Counted from the first letter of the stretch, positions 8,765-18,180 are shown. The stretch: 45,831 nucleotides of DNA from Eubacterium ruminantium (GCF_900167085.1 NZ_FUXA01000017.1:1-45831); one strand, 5' to 3'. The notes: a model not told the origin generated them from the sequence alone. A program made the numbers and translations.

Positions 8765-8769
8765 TTTTC

Positions 8770-8798
8770 TTGAAGTGAATATGAAAATATATTATTAT
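8770..8798 (+). promoter_or_regulatory. Candidate sigma-A promoter of purB
   Basis: TTGAAG (8770-8775) and TATTAT (8793-8798) are 17 bases apart, directly after the preceding terminator and about 50 bases before the purB start. Confidence 0.5.
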
Positions 8799-8848
8799 AT
8801 TGATATGACTGCGGTTACGGACCGTTCTGATTCATGGAGGAAAAAATA

Positions 8849-10303
8849 ATGAATAATGATAAGTATGTAAGTCCACTTTCTGAAAGATATGCATCAAAAG
8901 AAATGCAGTATATCTTTTCACCTGATATGAAATTTACTACCTGGAGAAAACTTTGGATAGCTCTTGCTGAGACAGAGAAGGAACTGGGTCTTAAGGATAC
9001 AGAAGGTAATCCGAGAATTACTGATGAAATGATAGATGAACTTAAGAGTCACATCGATGATATCAATTATGAAGTTGCAAAGGAACGTGAAAAGCTTGTA
9101 AGACATGATGTTATGAGTCATGTATATGCTTACGGTCAGCAGTGTCCTAAGGCAGCAGGTATTATTCATCTCGGAGCTACCAGCTGTTATGTTGGAGATA
9201 ATACAGACATTATCATTATGAGAGAGGCTCTTTATCTTGTAAGAAAGAAGCTTCTTAATGTTATAAATGAACTTACAAAGTTTGCTTTAAACTATAAGGA
9301 TCTTCCTACTATAGCATTTACACATTTCCAGCCGGCACAGCCAACAACAGTTGGAAAGAGAGCAACACTTTGGCTTCATGATTTCTATATGGATCTTGAA
9401 GATGTTGATTATATGATCAGCCAGCTTAAACTTCTTGGTTCAAAGGGTACAACAGGTACTCAGGCAAGCTTCTTTGAATTATTTGACGGTGATCATGAAG
9501 CATGTCGTAAGGCTGACAAGATGATAGCTGAAAAGATGGGATTCAAGGAGTGCTTCCCTGTTTCAGGACAGACATATACACGTAAAGTTGATTCAAGAGT
9601 ATTAAATGTTCTTTCGGGCATTGCTCAGACAGCTCACAAATTCTCAAATGACATTCGTCTTCTTCAGCATCTTAAGCAGGTTGAGGAACCATTTGAGAAG
9701 AACCAGATCGGATCATCTGCAATGGCATATAAGAGAAATCCTATGAGAAGTGAAAGAATCGCTTCACTTGCAAATTATGTTATGTGCGATGCTCTCAATC
9801 CTGCACTTGTGGCTTCAACACAGTGGTTTGAGAGAACACTTGATGATTCTGCAAATAAGAGATTGTCTGTACCGGAAGGATTCCTTGCAATCGACGGTAT
9901 ACTTGACCTTTGCTTAAATGTAGTTGATGGTCTTGTTGTATATGAAAAAGTTATTTACAAGAAGTTCATGGAAGAGATTCCATTTATGGCAACAGAGAAT
10001 ATCATGATGGATGCTGTTAAAGCCGGCGGCAACAGACAGGAACTTCATGAGAAGATCAGAACTTACTCTATGGAAGCAGGTGCAAATGTTAAGAGAGAAG
10101 GTAAGGAGAATAACCTTCTTGAACTTATCGCAGCCGATCCTGCATTTAATATGACTATTGATGAACTTAAGGCGCTTATGCAGCCTGAGAGATATGTAGG
10201 TCGTGCACCACAGCAGACAGAAGAGTTTATAAATGAAATCATCAGACCTCTTCTTGATGAGAATAAGGATGTGCTCGGACTTACAGCAGAGATTAATGTT
10301 TAA
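8849..10303 (+). CDS. purB: Adenylosuccinate lyase
   Basis: PurB acts twice in purine synthesis: it releases fumarate from SAICAR and from adenylosuccinate. The 484-residue protein has the fumarase/aspartase superfamily signature SSAMAYKRNPMRSE (about 289-302), whose serine loop closes over the active site, and the THFQPAQPTT motif near residue 160. I place the start at 8849 because GGAGG lies 8 bases upstream; an in-frame ATG at 8834 overlaps that site and would add five residues. PurA, which makes its substrate, is encoded separately at 18392. Confidence 0.96.
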   Translation: MNNDKYVSPLSERYASKEMQYIFSPDMKFTTWRKLWIALAETEKELGLKDTEGNPRITDEMIDELKSHIDDINYEVAKEREKLVRHDVMSHVYAYGQQCPKAAGIIHLGATSCYVGDNTDIIIMREALYLVRKKLLNVINELTKFALNYKDLPTIAFTHFQPAQPTTVGKRATLWLHDFYMDLEDVDYMISQLKLLGSKGTTGTQASFFELFDGDHEACRKADKMIAEKMGFKECFPVSGQTYTRKVDSRVLNVLSGIAQTAHKFSNDIRLLQHLKQVEEPFEKNQIGSSAMAYKRNPMRSERIASLANYVMCDALNPALVASTQWFERTLDDSANKRLSVPEGFLAIDGILDLCLNVVDGLVVYEKVIYKKFMEEIPFMATENIMMDAVKAGGNRQELHEKIRTYSMEAGANVKREGKENNLLELIAADPAFNMTIDELKALMQPERYVGRAPQQTEEFINEIIRPLLDENKDVLGLTAEINV

Positions 10304-10315
10304 TTGGATCCTGTA

Positions 10316-11152
10316 ATGAAGAAACAGACTGAGATAGAAAAATATTACAATAAATTTAACGAAGATAAGAGACTTCTTTCCAGACATGGCCAGGTTGAAT
10401 ATCGAACAACGATGCATTATATCCACAAATATCTTGAGGAAATATATGCTAAACGAAAAGATGCCGGCATGTCCGGAGAGGATGATCTTCGGATAAAGAA
10501 TGATATAAAGATACTCGACATAGGAGCAGGAACGGGAGCATATTCGATTCCGCTTTCGGAAGAAGGATATTCCGTGACGGCAGTAGAGCTTGTCAAATAC
10601 AATCTTGGAATACTTAAGAAGAAAAGCAGTCTTGTTGAAGCTTATCAGGGAAATGCGCTTAAGCTTTCAAGATTTGATGATGATACATTTGACATGACTC
10701 TTCTGTTTGGGCCGATGTATCATGTTTTTTCGAAAGAAGATCAGATCAAAGCTCTGAGTGAGGCCACAAGGGTTACAAAGAAAAATGGAATTATCCTTGT
10801 TGCGTATGTAATGAATGAATATGCAGTCATAACATATGCATTTAAAGAGGGACATATCCATGAATGTCTGAAAGACGGAATGCTGTCAGAAGACTATCAG
10901 ACCTTATCAGAAGAAAAAAATCTGTATCATTATATGAGAACTGAAAATATAGAAGCATTGAATCGTGAAATTGGGGTTGAACGAATTAAGCTTATATCGG
11001 CAGATGGACCGGCGGATTATCTGAGACCGGTATTAAATAAAATGGATGATAAAACATTCGAAGAATTTATAAAATATCATATGGCAACATGTGAGAGACA
11101 GGATACTATAGGAGCTGCAGCACATACTGTAGATATTCTTTTAAAAAAATAA
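10316..11152 (+). CDS. Class I SAM-dependent methyltransferase
   Basis: This 278-residue protein shows motif I of Rossmann-fold methyltransferases, LDIGAGTGAYSI, at about 67-78, followed by the acidic end of strand 2 (VELV) and an LFGPMYHV segment in the motif IV position. The substrate cannot be predicted. It begins 12 bases after the purB stop, so the two are probably co-transcribed. An in-frame TTG at 10304 would add four residues; neither start has a strong ribosome binding site. The GPMYHV segment resembles small-molecule methyltransferases more than rRNA or DNA enzymes, which is a weak inference. Confidence 0.8.
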   Translation: MKKQTEIEKYYNKFNEDKRLLSRHGQVEYRTTMHYIHKYLEEIYAKRKDAGMSGEDDLRIKNDIKILDIGAGTGAYSIPLSEEGYSVTAVELVKYNLGILKKKSSLVEAYQGNALKLSRFDDDTFDMTLLFGPMYHVFSKEDQIKALSEATRVTKKNGIILVAYVMNEYAVITYAFKEGHIHECLKDGMLSEDYQTLSEEKNLYHYMRTENIEALNREIGVERIKLISADGPADYLRPVLNKMDDKTFEEFIKYHMATCERQDTIGAAAHTVDILLKK

Positions 11153-11239
11153 ATAACTATGGGGAACGGTAAAGTTAATAGGTAAGTAGGAAGTAATTAT
11201 TAGGCTATATATATCAAGTATTGGGAAGGGGTATTTGCT

Positions 11240-12910
11240 ATGGAAAAACGGGCCGAGAAGGAGTTAATCAATCTTATCAAAATTGCGACAGAGAGGGAAC
11301 TTAATCCTGATGATTTCGCAGGAATCTGCGAAAGTGTAAACGTTGTTAAGATGTACTATGATCTTGCTTTCGATTCTGAAGGATACAGGGGACTCGAGAA
11401 TGATACTTCGAGATTCAGAGTTTTTGAACTTTATTCAAATGGCAAGGAAAGTAATCTTAAGAAGAAATATACATATTACTACAACGGTTCCGAATATGTT
11501 CATGCGATAATTGAGTTTGAAAAGGGCATAGATGAGGAAGATATAGACAAAGTAACTTGTCAGATTCTTGCTGATAATATCTATCTGCTTGTCAGCAGAC
11601 AGAATATGAGGATCATGCTTGATTTCCTGGAGAATAATGATGTATTAACCGGAATTCCGAATCTCAAAGCCTTGACCAAAAAATATATGAAATGCACATG
11701 TAAAAATCACGATGCAGATTATGTTGTTATATATGGAAATGTTAAAAATTTCAAATATGTAAATGACAGAGGTGGAGTCCATCTTGGGGATTATGCGATG
11801 GCTGCACTTGCTCAAAAATTAACAAAGTATGTGAAGGAAGATGAAGGTGTTTGCCGTGTGGGCGGTGATAATTTCGCCTTTTTTGTGAAAAGGGATAATC
11901 TTGATGTTCTTCTTGTTAAACTTAAAAGTGTAAAAGTCGAAGGACTTATGGGTATGAGAAATGGATGCCATAAGTTTTCATTTTACGTCGGTGTTTCTGA
12001 CACGGATGTTAAAGAGTTTGCTACAAGAATCGAAGAAGCAAGCACTGCATGTATAGTGGGTAAGACGATATTAAAGAAAGATCTTGTAATCTTTAATGCA
12101 GAGCTTTCTGAACTTATAAGTCATAATAACCTTATTGTTGCAGCATTTCCGGATGCACTTTCATCAGGCGAATTTGAACCATTTTTCCAGCCTAAAGTTA
12201 ATATGAAAACAGGTGAGCTGATAGGAATGGAAGCTTTGTGCAGATGGATTCATAATGATAGTGCTATCGCAGCAGATGAATTCATACCGCTTCTTGACAG
12301 GAAGGGAATGATACATGAGCTTGATATGCAAATACTTCACAAGACATGTGAATATATCAACAAATGGAAAGATCTCGGAAGAAAAATTCCGATTGTTTCT
12401 GTGAATTTCTCTAAGAAAAATATATTTGTTCCTGATATTGAAAAGCTTATTGTTTCAACAATCAAGAAACAAGGAATCGATCTTTCGATGATAGAGATAG
12501 AGATAACCGAAACAGCCAAAGAATCAGAGATAGATAGACTTATTGAATTTGTACATAATCTTAAAATGCAAGGGATCAGGATCAGCATTGATGATTTTGG
12601 AACAGGATATTCGTCACTTTCTCTTATTCATAATATTGACGCCGATGAAGTGAAAATCGATAAGAGTTTTGTTCAGAAACTTGGATCTGATGAAAAGGCA
12701 AATATACTTATTGAGAGTATTATCAGTATCGCTGAAAGACTCGGTATGCAGGTGATTGCTGAAGGTGTTGAGACGGTTGAAGAAGGAAAGAAACTTTTGG
12801 AAATGGGATGCGTTAATGCTCAGGGATTTTTCTACGGGCATCCTTTATCTCATAAAGATATGTCAAGACTTTTGGCTGCTCCGTCTTTTGAGATTATAGA
12901 TGCTGAATAA
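11240..12910 (+). CDS. Cyclic-di-GMP phosphodiesterase with degenerate GGDEF and active-type EAL domain
   Basis: The 556-residue protein has an unrecognised N-terminal segment (about 1-125), a GGDEF-like domain (about 130-285) and an EAL domain (about 305-550). The cyclase signature reads GGDNF (208-212) instead of GGDEF, so cyclase activity is unlikely and the domain may be a GTP-binding regulator. The EAL domain keeps its expected catalytic set: EALCRW (331), VNFS (388), EITE (421-424), DDFGTGYSSL (451), VKIDK (471) and AEGVET (507). It should therefore hydrolyse c-di-GMP. There is no membrane segment, so it acts in the cytoplasm. A GGGAAGGGG site lies upstream of the ATG. Confidence 0.92.
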   Translation: MEKRAEKELINLIKIATERELNPDDFAGICESVNVVKMYYDLAFDSEGYRGLENDTSRFRVFELYSNGKESNLKKKYTYYYNGSEYVHAIIEFEKGIDEEDIDKVTCQILADNIYLLVSRQNMRIMLDFLENNDVLTGIPNLKALTKKYMKCTCKNHDADYVVIYGNVKNFKYVNDRGGVHLGDYAMAALAQKLTKYVKEDEGVCRVGGDNFAFFVKRDNLDVLLVKLKSVKVEGLMGMRNGCHKFSFYVGVSDTDVKEFATRIEEASTACIVGKTILKKDLVIFNAELSELISHNNLIVAAFPDALSSGEFEPFFQPKVNMKTGELIGMEALCRWIHNDSAIAADEFIPLLDRKGMIHELDMQILHKTCEYINKWKDLGRKIPIVSVNFSKKNIFVPDIEKLIVSTIKKQGIDLSMIEIEITETAKESEIDRLIEFVHNLKMQGIRISIDDFGTGYSSLSLIHNIDADEVKIDKSFVQKLGSDEKANILIESIISIAERLGMQVIAEGVETVEEGKKLLEMGCVNAQGFFYGHPLSHKDMSRLLAAPSFEIIDAE

Positions 12911-12936
12911 ATATTTCAGAAAGTTTAAAAGTAGCT

Positions 12937-13659
12937 ATGAAAACAATTTTAATTATAGAAGATGATAATGACATAAATAAAATGCTAACGAAGCTTCTTA
13001 TGATGAAGGGATATGCTGCAAAGTCAGCATATTCCGGAACTGAGGGGCTTCTTTTACATGGAGATGATATAGATCTTATTTTGCTGGATCTCATGCTTCC
13101 GGGAAAAAATGGTGATGAAATAATCTCAGACTTAAAAGCGAAGAAGGAAGTGCCTATCATAGTAATGAGTGCCATTACGGATGTGGGCAGTAAGGTAAAT
13201 CTTTTCGAGCTTGGAGCTGATGATTATATTACAAAGCCGTTTGAAAATGAAGAGCTTCTGGCCAGAATTTCCGTAAGACTTAAGCGTGCGGAAGCTGTGG
13301 CAGGAAATAAGGGCGACGATGGCAGCTCCGGAGATGCTTTGGCAGGCGAGCATATATTGGAATATGGAAATATAAAACTGGACAGTGATAATTTCATGGC
13401 GGAATGTAACGGCACGGTTATGGACCTTTCGAAACATGAATTCTTGCTTCTTGAATTATTCCTCAAAAACCAAAAACGTATATGTACAAAGAGTATGATC
13501 TACGACCAGGTATGGGATTACGAAAATTCTGCGGATGATAATACTTTGAATGTGCACATAAGTAAGCTGAGGAAAAAACTTAAAGATGCAGAACCGGATT
13601 TTGATTATATAGAAACCGTTTGGGGAATAGGATATCGATTGAGAAAAAATACTAAATGA
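12937..13659 (+). CDS. OmpR/PhoB-family response regulator
   Basis: The receiver domain (about 1-118) has the acidic pair Asp9/Asp10, the phosphoacceptor Asp51 (LLDLMLPG) and Lys100 (DYITKPF). The C-terminal winged helix (about 140-238) ends with the usual VWGIGYRL. A Gly/Ser/Asp-rich linker (about 124-140) is longer than normal. Its probable partner is the histidine kinase at 15675, beyond two ABC transporter genes. The likely role is to induce that transporter in response to an envelope signal or antimicrobial peptide, as in BceRS- or BcrR-like systems; this is inferred from context. The gap to the EAL gene is only 26 bases. Confidence 0.92.
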   Translation: MKTILIIEDDNDINKMLTKLLMMKGYAAKSAYSGTEGLLLHGDDIDLILLDLMLPGKNGDEIISDLKAKKEVPIIVMSAITDVGSKVNLFELGADDYITKPFENEELLARISVRLKRAEAVAGNKGDDGSSGDALAGEHILEYGNIKLDSDNFMAECNGTVMDLSKHEFLLLELFLKNQKRICTKSMIYDQVWDYENSADDNTLNVHISKLRKKLKDAEPDFDYIETVWGIGYRLRKNTK

Positions 13660-13847
13660 TAAATTTTTCATTTAAGGGTTTTTTAAGACTTTTGTTAAGA
13701 GTTATTTTATAAAGTGCATGTATCATAATACTTGTAAGACATAAATAATGTTTTTTATCTCAGATATAGCTTGAATAAATATTATAAAGGTTCTGGCATT
13801 ATCAATATTTAAGCAAAAGTTTGAGTAAAGATATTCAGGAGGAAAAT

Positions 13848-14771
13848 ATGCAGGAAGTAATTCTTAAAACCAAAGGGTTGACAAAAAAATACGGAAAGGT
13901 TACGGCTCTTAACAGTGCGGATATATCTGTTAATAAGGGTGATATTTGCGGGCTTATCGGAAGAAACGGCGCCGGAAAAACTACACTTATGAAACTTGTA
14001 TCAGGCCTTACCGATGCAACAAGCGGAGAATTTGAAATCTTCGGTAAATCAGGAAGGGATGCGGAAAAAGAGAGAGACAGAATCGGATGTTTGATCGAAA
14101 ATCCGGCATTCTTTGGAAATATGACTGCAAAACAGAATCTTATGTATTACTGTAAGCAGAAGGGCATTGTTGATTATTCGCAGATTAATGAGATCCTTAA
14201 AATGGTTCAGCTTGAAGAGGCGCAGAACAGAAAATTCAAAGGTTTTTCGCTTGGTATGAAGCAGAGACTTGGAATAGCTTTTGCAATCTTGGATAATCCG
14301 GATCTGGTGATTCTTGATGAGCCGATCAACGGACTTGATCCTATCGGAATAACTCAGATAAGAGATACATTTTTAAAGCTGAATAAAGAACGTGGACTTA
14401 CATTAATGATATCAAGTCACATTCTTTCAGAATTATATGCGACAGCAAATAAATTTTTATTTGTAAATAACGGAAAAGTTGTAAAAAGTCTTACAAAAGA
14501 AGAACTTGATGCTGAATGTACAAAATGCATTGTAGTTAAAGTTGATAACAATAAGAAAGCTTTAAATATATTAGAGCATAATCTGGCAACCTCGAAATAC
14601 AAAGTCATAGATAAGAACGAAATCAGAATTTATGAAATGCTGGACAGGATTCCGGTGATAAACAGGGAACTTGTAATGAATGGCGTTGAAGTAAGCGGCA
14701 TTTATGAGTCAGGCGTGAGTCTTGAAGATTATTTCGTATCACTTGTAGGGGAGGACGAGAAAAATGATTAA
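13848..14771 (+). CDS. ABC transporter ATP-binding protein, BcrA/drug-export type
   Basis: This 307-residue ATPase has the Walker A motif GRNGAGKT (38-45), a signature-like SLGMKQRL near residue 140 (typical of BcrA-type exporters, where LSGGQ reads SLGM) and the Walker B segment VILDEPINGLDP. I chose the ATG at 13848 because a perfect AGGAGG lies at 13838-13843; a TTG further upstream would include that site in the protein. The C-terminal 80 residues are a family-typical extension. It overlaps the permease gene by 8 bases. Lantibiotic or bacitracin resistance is the usual role of such exporters, but the substrate here is unknown. Confidence 0.9.
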   Translation: MQEVILKTKGLTKKYGKVTALNSADISVNKGDICGLIGRNGAGKTTLMKLVSGLTDATSGEFEIFGKSGRDAEKERDRIGCLIENPAFFGNMTAKQNLMYYCKQKGIVDYSQINEILKMVQLEEAQNRKFKGFSLGMKQRLGIAFAILDNPDLVILDEPINGLDPIGITQIRDTFLKLNKERGLTLMISSHILSELYATANKFLFVNNGKVVKSLTKEELDAECTKCIVVKVDNNKKALNILEHNLATSKYKVIDKNEIRIYEMLDRIPVINRELVMNGVEVSGIYESGVSLEDYFVSLVGEDEKND

Positions 14772-15519
14772 TATGATTAGAGCGGATTTTTATAGATTAA
14801 AAAGAACAAAAGGTTTTTATTTGTTTTGGATAATAACATTCGCATTGTATGCCATAACAATCTTTTCAAAATTAAGCGGTGGCGTAAATGTTGGAAATAG
14901 TACAAACGGAGCGGTAGGTAAACTTGATCTTGAACAGGTATCATCTAATTTTAATTTCTATTTTCTTTTGATCATGCCGGTTTTTGCTTTTATTTTAACT
15001 GATTTTAGTGAGAAGACAGTTAAAAATACCATATCTTCAGCTATAAGCAGGAAAAGATATTTTATTACTAAATATATTTTAACAGAAATATATGCTGTTA
15101 TGGCATTTGTTATATCGAATTATGCATTCTATTTTGTAAATAGAACAGTAAACGGAGATGAGTATTCATCAGATATTATGGTATTTACCAAGGCTGTAGC
15201 TAAACAGCTTCCATTAGTATTTGCAATAGTATCGGCATTTATAATGATTGCATTTATCACAAAGAAGGCGGCTTCATTTAATGCAATAACTATTATCTTC
15301 CCATTTATATATATGGTTATTGCACAGATACTGAATGCTTGCGGCGCAAAGAAATTATTTATGCATTTAAGAGACCTTGATGTTTCATATAACTTTACGA
15401 AATTAGCCGGAGTTACAACAGATCATTATCTGATGCTTTGCTGTATAGGTTGTGCTATAATCACAATTATTACAGGAATTATAGGATATACGTATTTTAC
15501 AAAGTCAGAGATTAACTAA
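14764..15519 (+). CDS. ABC-2 type permease subunit
   Basis: The 251-residue protein has about six hydrophobic segments: near 17-35, 66-82, 110-128, 148-165, 172-190 and 220-245. This is the layout of ABC-2 permeases such as those of lantibiotic immunity and bacitracin export. A basic start (DFYRLKRTKGFY) is typical of these proteins. The gene overlaps the end of the ATPase gene, so the two subunits are translationally coupled and form one exporter. Confidence 0.85.
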   Translation: MINMIRADFYRLKRTKGFYLFWIITFALYAITIFSKLSGGVNVGNSTNGAVGKLDLEQVSSNFNFYFLLIMPVFAFILTDFSEKTVKNTISSAISRKRYFITKYILTEIYAVMAFVISNYAFYFVNRTVNGDEYSSDIMVFTKAVAKQLPLVFAIVSAFIMIAFITKKAASFNAITIIFPFIYMVIAQILNACGAKKLFMHLRDLDVSYNFTKLAGVTTDHYLMLCCIGCAIITIITGIIGYTYFTKSEIN

Positions 15520-15526
15520 TTTTCTT

Positions 15527-15620
15527 AGCCGGTGACTATTGTAACTAAGAATGATCGTTTCGGGCGAGCCGGTGACCACCGTATAATAAGAATGATCGGT
15601 TTTGTGTGAGCCGGTAAAAT
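15527..15620. repeat. Degenerate 40-bp tandem repeat between permease and kinase genes
   Basis: The unit AGCCGGTGAC-N10-AAGAATGATCG starts at 15527 and again at 15567; a third, truncated AGCCGGTAAAAT starts at 15609. The period is 40-42 bases. It is not coding and shows no good hairpin, so its role is unknown. It fills most of the gap after the permease stop. Confidence 0.7.
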
Positions 15621-15674
15621 AGAAGTATTGAATTACTTGATTATATAATAAAATAAAAAATAGGAGGACACAGT

Positions 15675-16574
15675 ATGATAGTAGCGATTATAGCATTAAG
15701 TATATTGCTTCTGTTTGCTGTGTCCTTAATTATTGTTTTGAGAAGGGATATGAGGAGGATAAGCCTGAAGGCGAAGAAAATCAGAGAAGATGGTTCGAAT
15801 AATCTGATCAGAAATGAATCCGGATTTATGTCCAATGAACTTATTGAAGAGATGAATATCCTTCTTAAAGAATCTAGAACCGGAAAGATTTATTATGAGC
15901 AGAAGAGGCATGAGGTTGAACAAATGATGACTAACATTTCTCATGACTTAAGAACACCCCTTACTTCTGCTCTCGGATATATTGACATCCTTAAAAATGA
16001 AGATATTCCTTGGGAAGAAAGAGTTGAAGAACTCTGGACAATCGAGAGAAAACTCATACGTCTGAATGAACTTATTGATTCATTTTTCTTGTATTCCAAG
16101 GTTATCTCAGGAGAGAATAAATTTGAAAAAGAGAAAGTTAATCTTATAGCGCTTCTTGAAGAAACGGCCGGACTTTTTTATGATGATTATTCTGCTAAAG
16201 GAAGAGATATCATTATGAATTCTAAAGAGAAGAGGGTCAACATTCTTTCGAACAGAGAGCTGCTTATTCGAGTATTTGATAATCTGATGGGAAATAGTCT
16301 TAAGCATGGCGAAGGCAGTCTTGTTATTGATATAACCAAATGTGAAGATGAACCTATGGTAAAGGTAGTGTTCTCAAATGAACTTCATGATGACGATGTT
16401 CAGATTGATAAAATATTTGACGAGTTCTACACAACGGACATATCAAGAACCAAGGGACATACAGGTCTTGGGCTTGCAATTGCAAAACAATTTACGGAAA
16501 TACTTGGCGGAAAGATAAAAGCAAGTTATAATGATAATAGATTTTCTATAATACTTTTTTATAGTATTTCGTGA
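15675..16574 (+). CDS. Sensor histidine kinase with a single N-terminal membrane segment
   Basis: This 299-residue kinase has one membrane segment (about 3-22) and no extracellular domain. The dimerisation/phosphoacceptor helix has His90 in ISHDLRTPL, the N box is FDNLMGNSLKHG (about 201-212), and the G box is TGLGLAIAK near the C terminus. Kinases of this form usually sense through the membrane or through an associated transporter. The preceding ABC exporter and response regulator are the obvious partners. The start follows an AGGAGG site. Confidence 0.9.
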   Translation: MIVAIIALSILLLFAVSLIIVLRRDMRRISLKAKKIREDGSNNLIRNESGFMSNELIEEMNILLKESRTGKIYYEQKRHEVEQMMTNISHDLRTPLTSALGYIDILKNEDIPWEERVEELWTIERKLIRLNELIDSFFLYSKVISGENKFEKEKVNLIALLEETAGLFYDDYSAKGRDIIMNSKEKRVNILSNRELLIRVFDNLMGNSLKHGEGSLVIDITKCEDEPMVKVVFSNELHDDDVQIDKIFDEFYTTDISRTKGHTGLGLAIAKQFTEILGGKIKASYNDNRFSIILFYSIS

Positions 16575-16592
16575 AAGGGTAAGGGCGAGTAT

Positions 16593-17015
16593 ATGAGTTT
16601 TGCAGATAGACTTAGAGAATTAAGAACAAATAATAGATATTCACAGGAGCAATTGGCGGAGAAGCTCTGTGTGAGCAGACAGGCTATATCAAAGTGGGAA
16701 ACAGGGGATTCTCTTCCTGATATTGATAAAGCTATGGCTATTAGTGAGTTCTTTGGGGTGTCTATGGACTACCTTCTCAAAGAACGTGAATCATTTTCCG
16801 AGATATCTACTGATGATAATATGGATAGAGCGATCATTAAATTCATGGCATCAGCAAGACAGATGAATGAGATTTCCGAAGAGCTTGTTGCTATTGCGAT
16901 GGACGGAAAGATTGATGATGAAGAGATGCTCAGACTTCAGGAAATCAATGTTACACTTGATTCGATTACAAAGATCATCAAGAATATCAAAGAGAAGATG
17001 GGAATGGATATGTAG
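16593..17015 (+). CDS. XRE-family helix-turn-helix regulator
   Basis: Residues about 5-60 form a clear HTH_3 domain: RLRELRTNN, then QLAEKLCVSRQAISKWETG, then PDIDKAMAISEFFGVSMDYLL. The rest (about 65-140) is an acidic helical extension of unknown function, perhaps for dimerisation or protein contact. It starts 18 bases after the kinase gene and is followed closely by a small unknown gene, so it may belong to the same operon. A target operator was not found. Confidence 0.88.
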   Translation: MSFADRLRELRTNNRYSQEQLAEKLCVSRQAISKWETGDSLPDIDKAMAISEFFGVSMDYLLKERESFSEISTDDNMDRAIIKFMASARQMNEISEELVAIAMDGKIDDEEMLRLQEINVTLDSITKIIKNIKEKMGMDM

Positions 17016-17032
17016 ACGCGAGAGGTGTTTAT

Positions 17033-17278
17033 ATGGGACTATTCAGTAAGAAGAAAACATTTTCGGGTGATAAAGAGATTGATGATATCATCAATGGTAT
17101 CCGCGTTGATCTCAGTAATAATTATAAAGATAATGCTGTGCTTGGTATAAAAAAGCTTAAAGCTGTTGTAGAAGAGAAGTATGATTCCGGGAAGCTTCGG
17201 GATAATCTCTATACGAGATATGCCGATATTATCAAAGAGTTCGAAACAGATGTTGCCGGCTTCAAGAGAACATACTGA
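17033..17278 (+). CDS. Small conserved-looking protein of unknown function
   Basis: An 81-residue, charged, probably helical protein with no membrane segment, signal peptide or cysteine. It begins MGLFSKKKTF, a pattern that can bind membranes weakly through a basic amphipathic end. I do not recognise a family. The ribosome binding site GAGAGG and the 17-base gap after the HTH gene support a real gene translated with its neighbour. Its stop lies only two bases from the end of the convergent LysR gene, leaving no room for a conventional terminator between them. Confidence 0.65.
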   Translation: MGLFSKKKTFSGDKEIDDIINGIRVDLSNNYKDNAVLGIKKLKAVVEEKYDSGKLRDNLYTRYADIIKEFETDVAGFKRTY

Positions 17279-17280
17279 TC

Positions 17281-18180
17281 CTACAAAAGTTCAAGCAGTC
17301 TTTGGGCAGCAAATGAAATCATATTGGTGCTGTCGGTTATAACACAGATTTTTCTTTTAGGGATGTCTTTACTTAGTTTAAGTTTAAAGACGTCCTTATT
17401 TTTTATATATTCTTCAGCGAAGTCTGCAACTACGGAACCTATTCCGAGATTTCTCATAACGAACTGAACTATCATATTGCTTGTGGATAATTCAAATTCA
17501 GGCGCAAGAGTTACACCTTCCGACTTAAGAAATCCATCAACATATTTTCTTGTACTTGTATCTGGCTCGAGACAGATAAGAGGAAGATCTTTAAGATCGC
17601 TCAAAGAAAGGGATTTGTTGCGAAGATTCTTAAATCTGTTTCCTGCGATGAAAATATCTTCTATATCACGGACTTTTTTGACATTTATACTTCTGGCGCT
17701 GTTATCCATAAAATCCGCATAAGAATTAGATGCCGAAACAACCCCAAGGTCGATCCTTCCTGAAGAAAGGTGTTCAAGAGTTCTTGGAGTCGGAGCATTT
17801 GTTACCTGAACTTTAATCTTTGGATAAAGCTGGTGGAACTTTTCAAGATAAGGGAGGAGATAATACTGAAGCGTCATATCGCTTGCGCCGATTCTTATCT
17901 CACCGGAATCAAGGGAGAGTATCTCTGAAATTTTCTGTTCTCCTTTAATGAACATCTCGTAGCCACTTTCGACATAGCTGAATAATGTTTCGCCTTCGTG
18001 GGTCAGGACAGCGCCTTTGGCAGTACGTCTGAAAAGCTGAAGACCAAGAGAGTCTTCCAACTGCTTTATTCCCTGGCTGACAGCAGGCTGGGAGATGCAA
18101 AGTTCTTTGGCTGCTTCGGTAAAACTACCGAACTTGGCAACATGATAAAATATTTTATAATACTCAAGGTTTGTATTCAT
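17281..18180 (-). CDS. LysR-family transcriptional regulator
   Basis: The 299-residue protein has an N-terminal winged helix (about 1-60; the recognition region reads CISQPAVSQGIKQLE) and a C-terminal substrate-binding domain (about 90-295). I place the start at 18180 because a strong AGGAGGTG precedes it on the minus strand; a longer frame starting at 18201 would include that site. It is transcribed away from purA with about 210 bases between the starts, the usual arrangement for a LysR protein acting on its own promoter and a neighbour. The ligand is unknown. The sequence is most like the CysL/YwfK-type group common in Clostridia, a weak inference. Confidence 0.92.
   Translation of the reverse strand: MNTNLEYYKIFYHVAKFGSFTEAAKELCISQPAVSQGIKQLEDSLGLQLFRRTAKGAVLTHEGETLFSYVESGYEMFIKGEQKISEILSLDSGEIRIGASDMTLQYYLLPYLEKFHQLYPKIKVQVTNAPTPRTLEHLSSGRIDLGVVSASNSYADFMDNSARSINVKKVRDIEDIFIAGNRFKNLRNKSLSLSDLKDLPLICLEPDTSTRKYVDGFLKSEGVTLAPEFELSTSNMIVQFVMRNLGIGSVVADFAEEYIKNKDVFKLKLSKDIPKRKICVITDSTNMISFAAQRLLELL

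Noticed and set aside
16867-17049. 60-residue frame overlapping the HTH gene
   Set aside because: It lies in another frame within a well-supported HTH gene and has no start signal.
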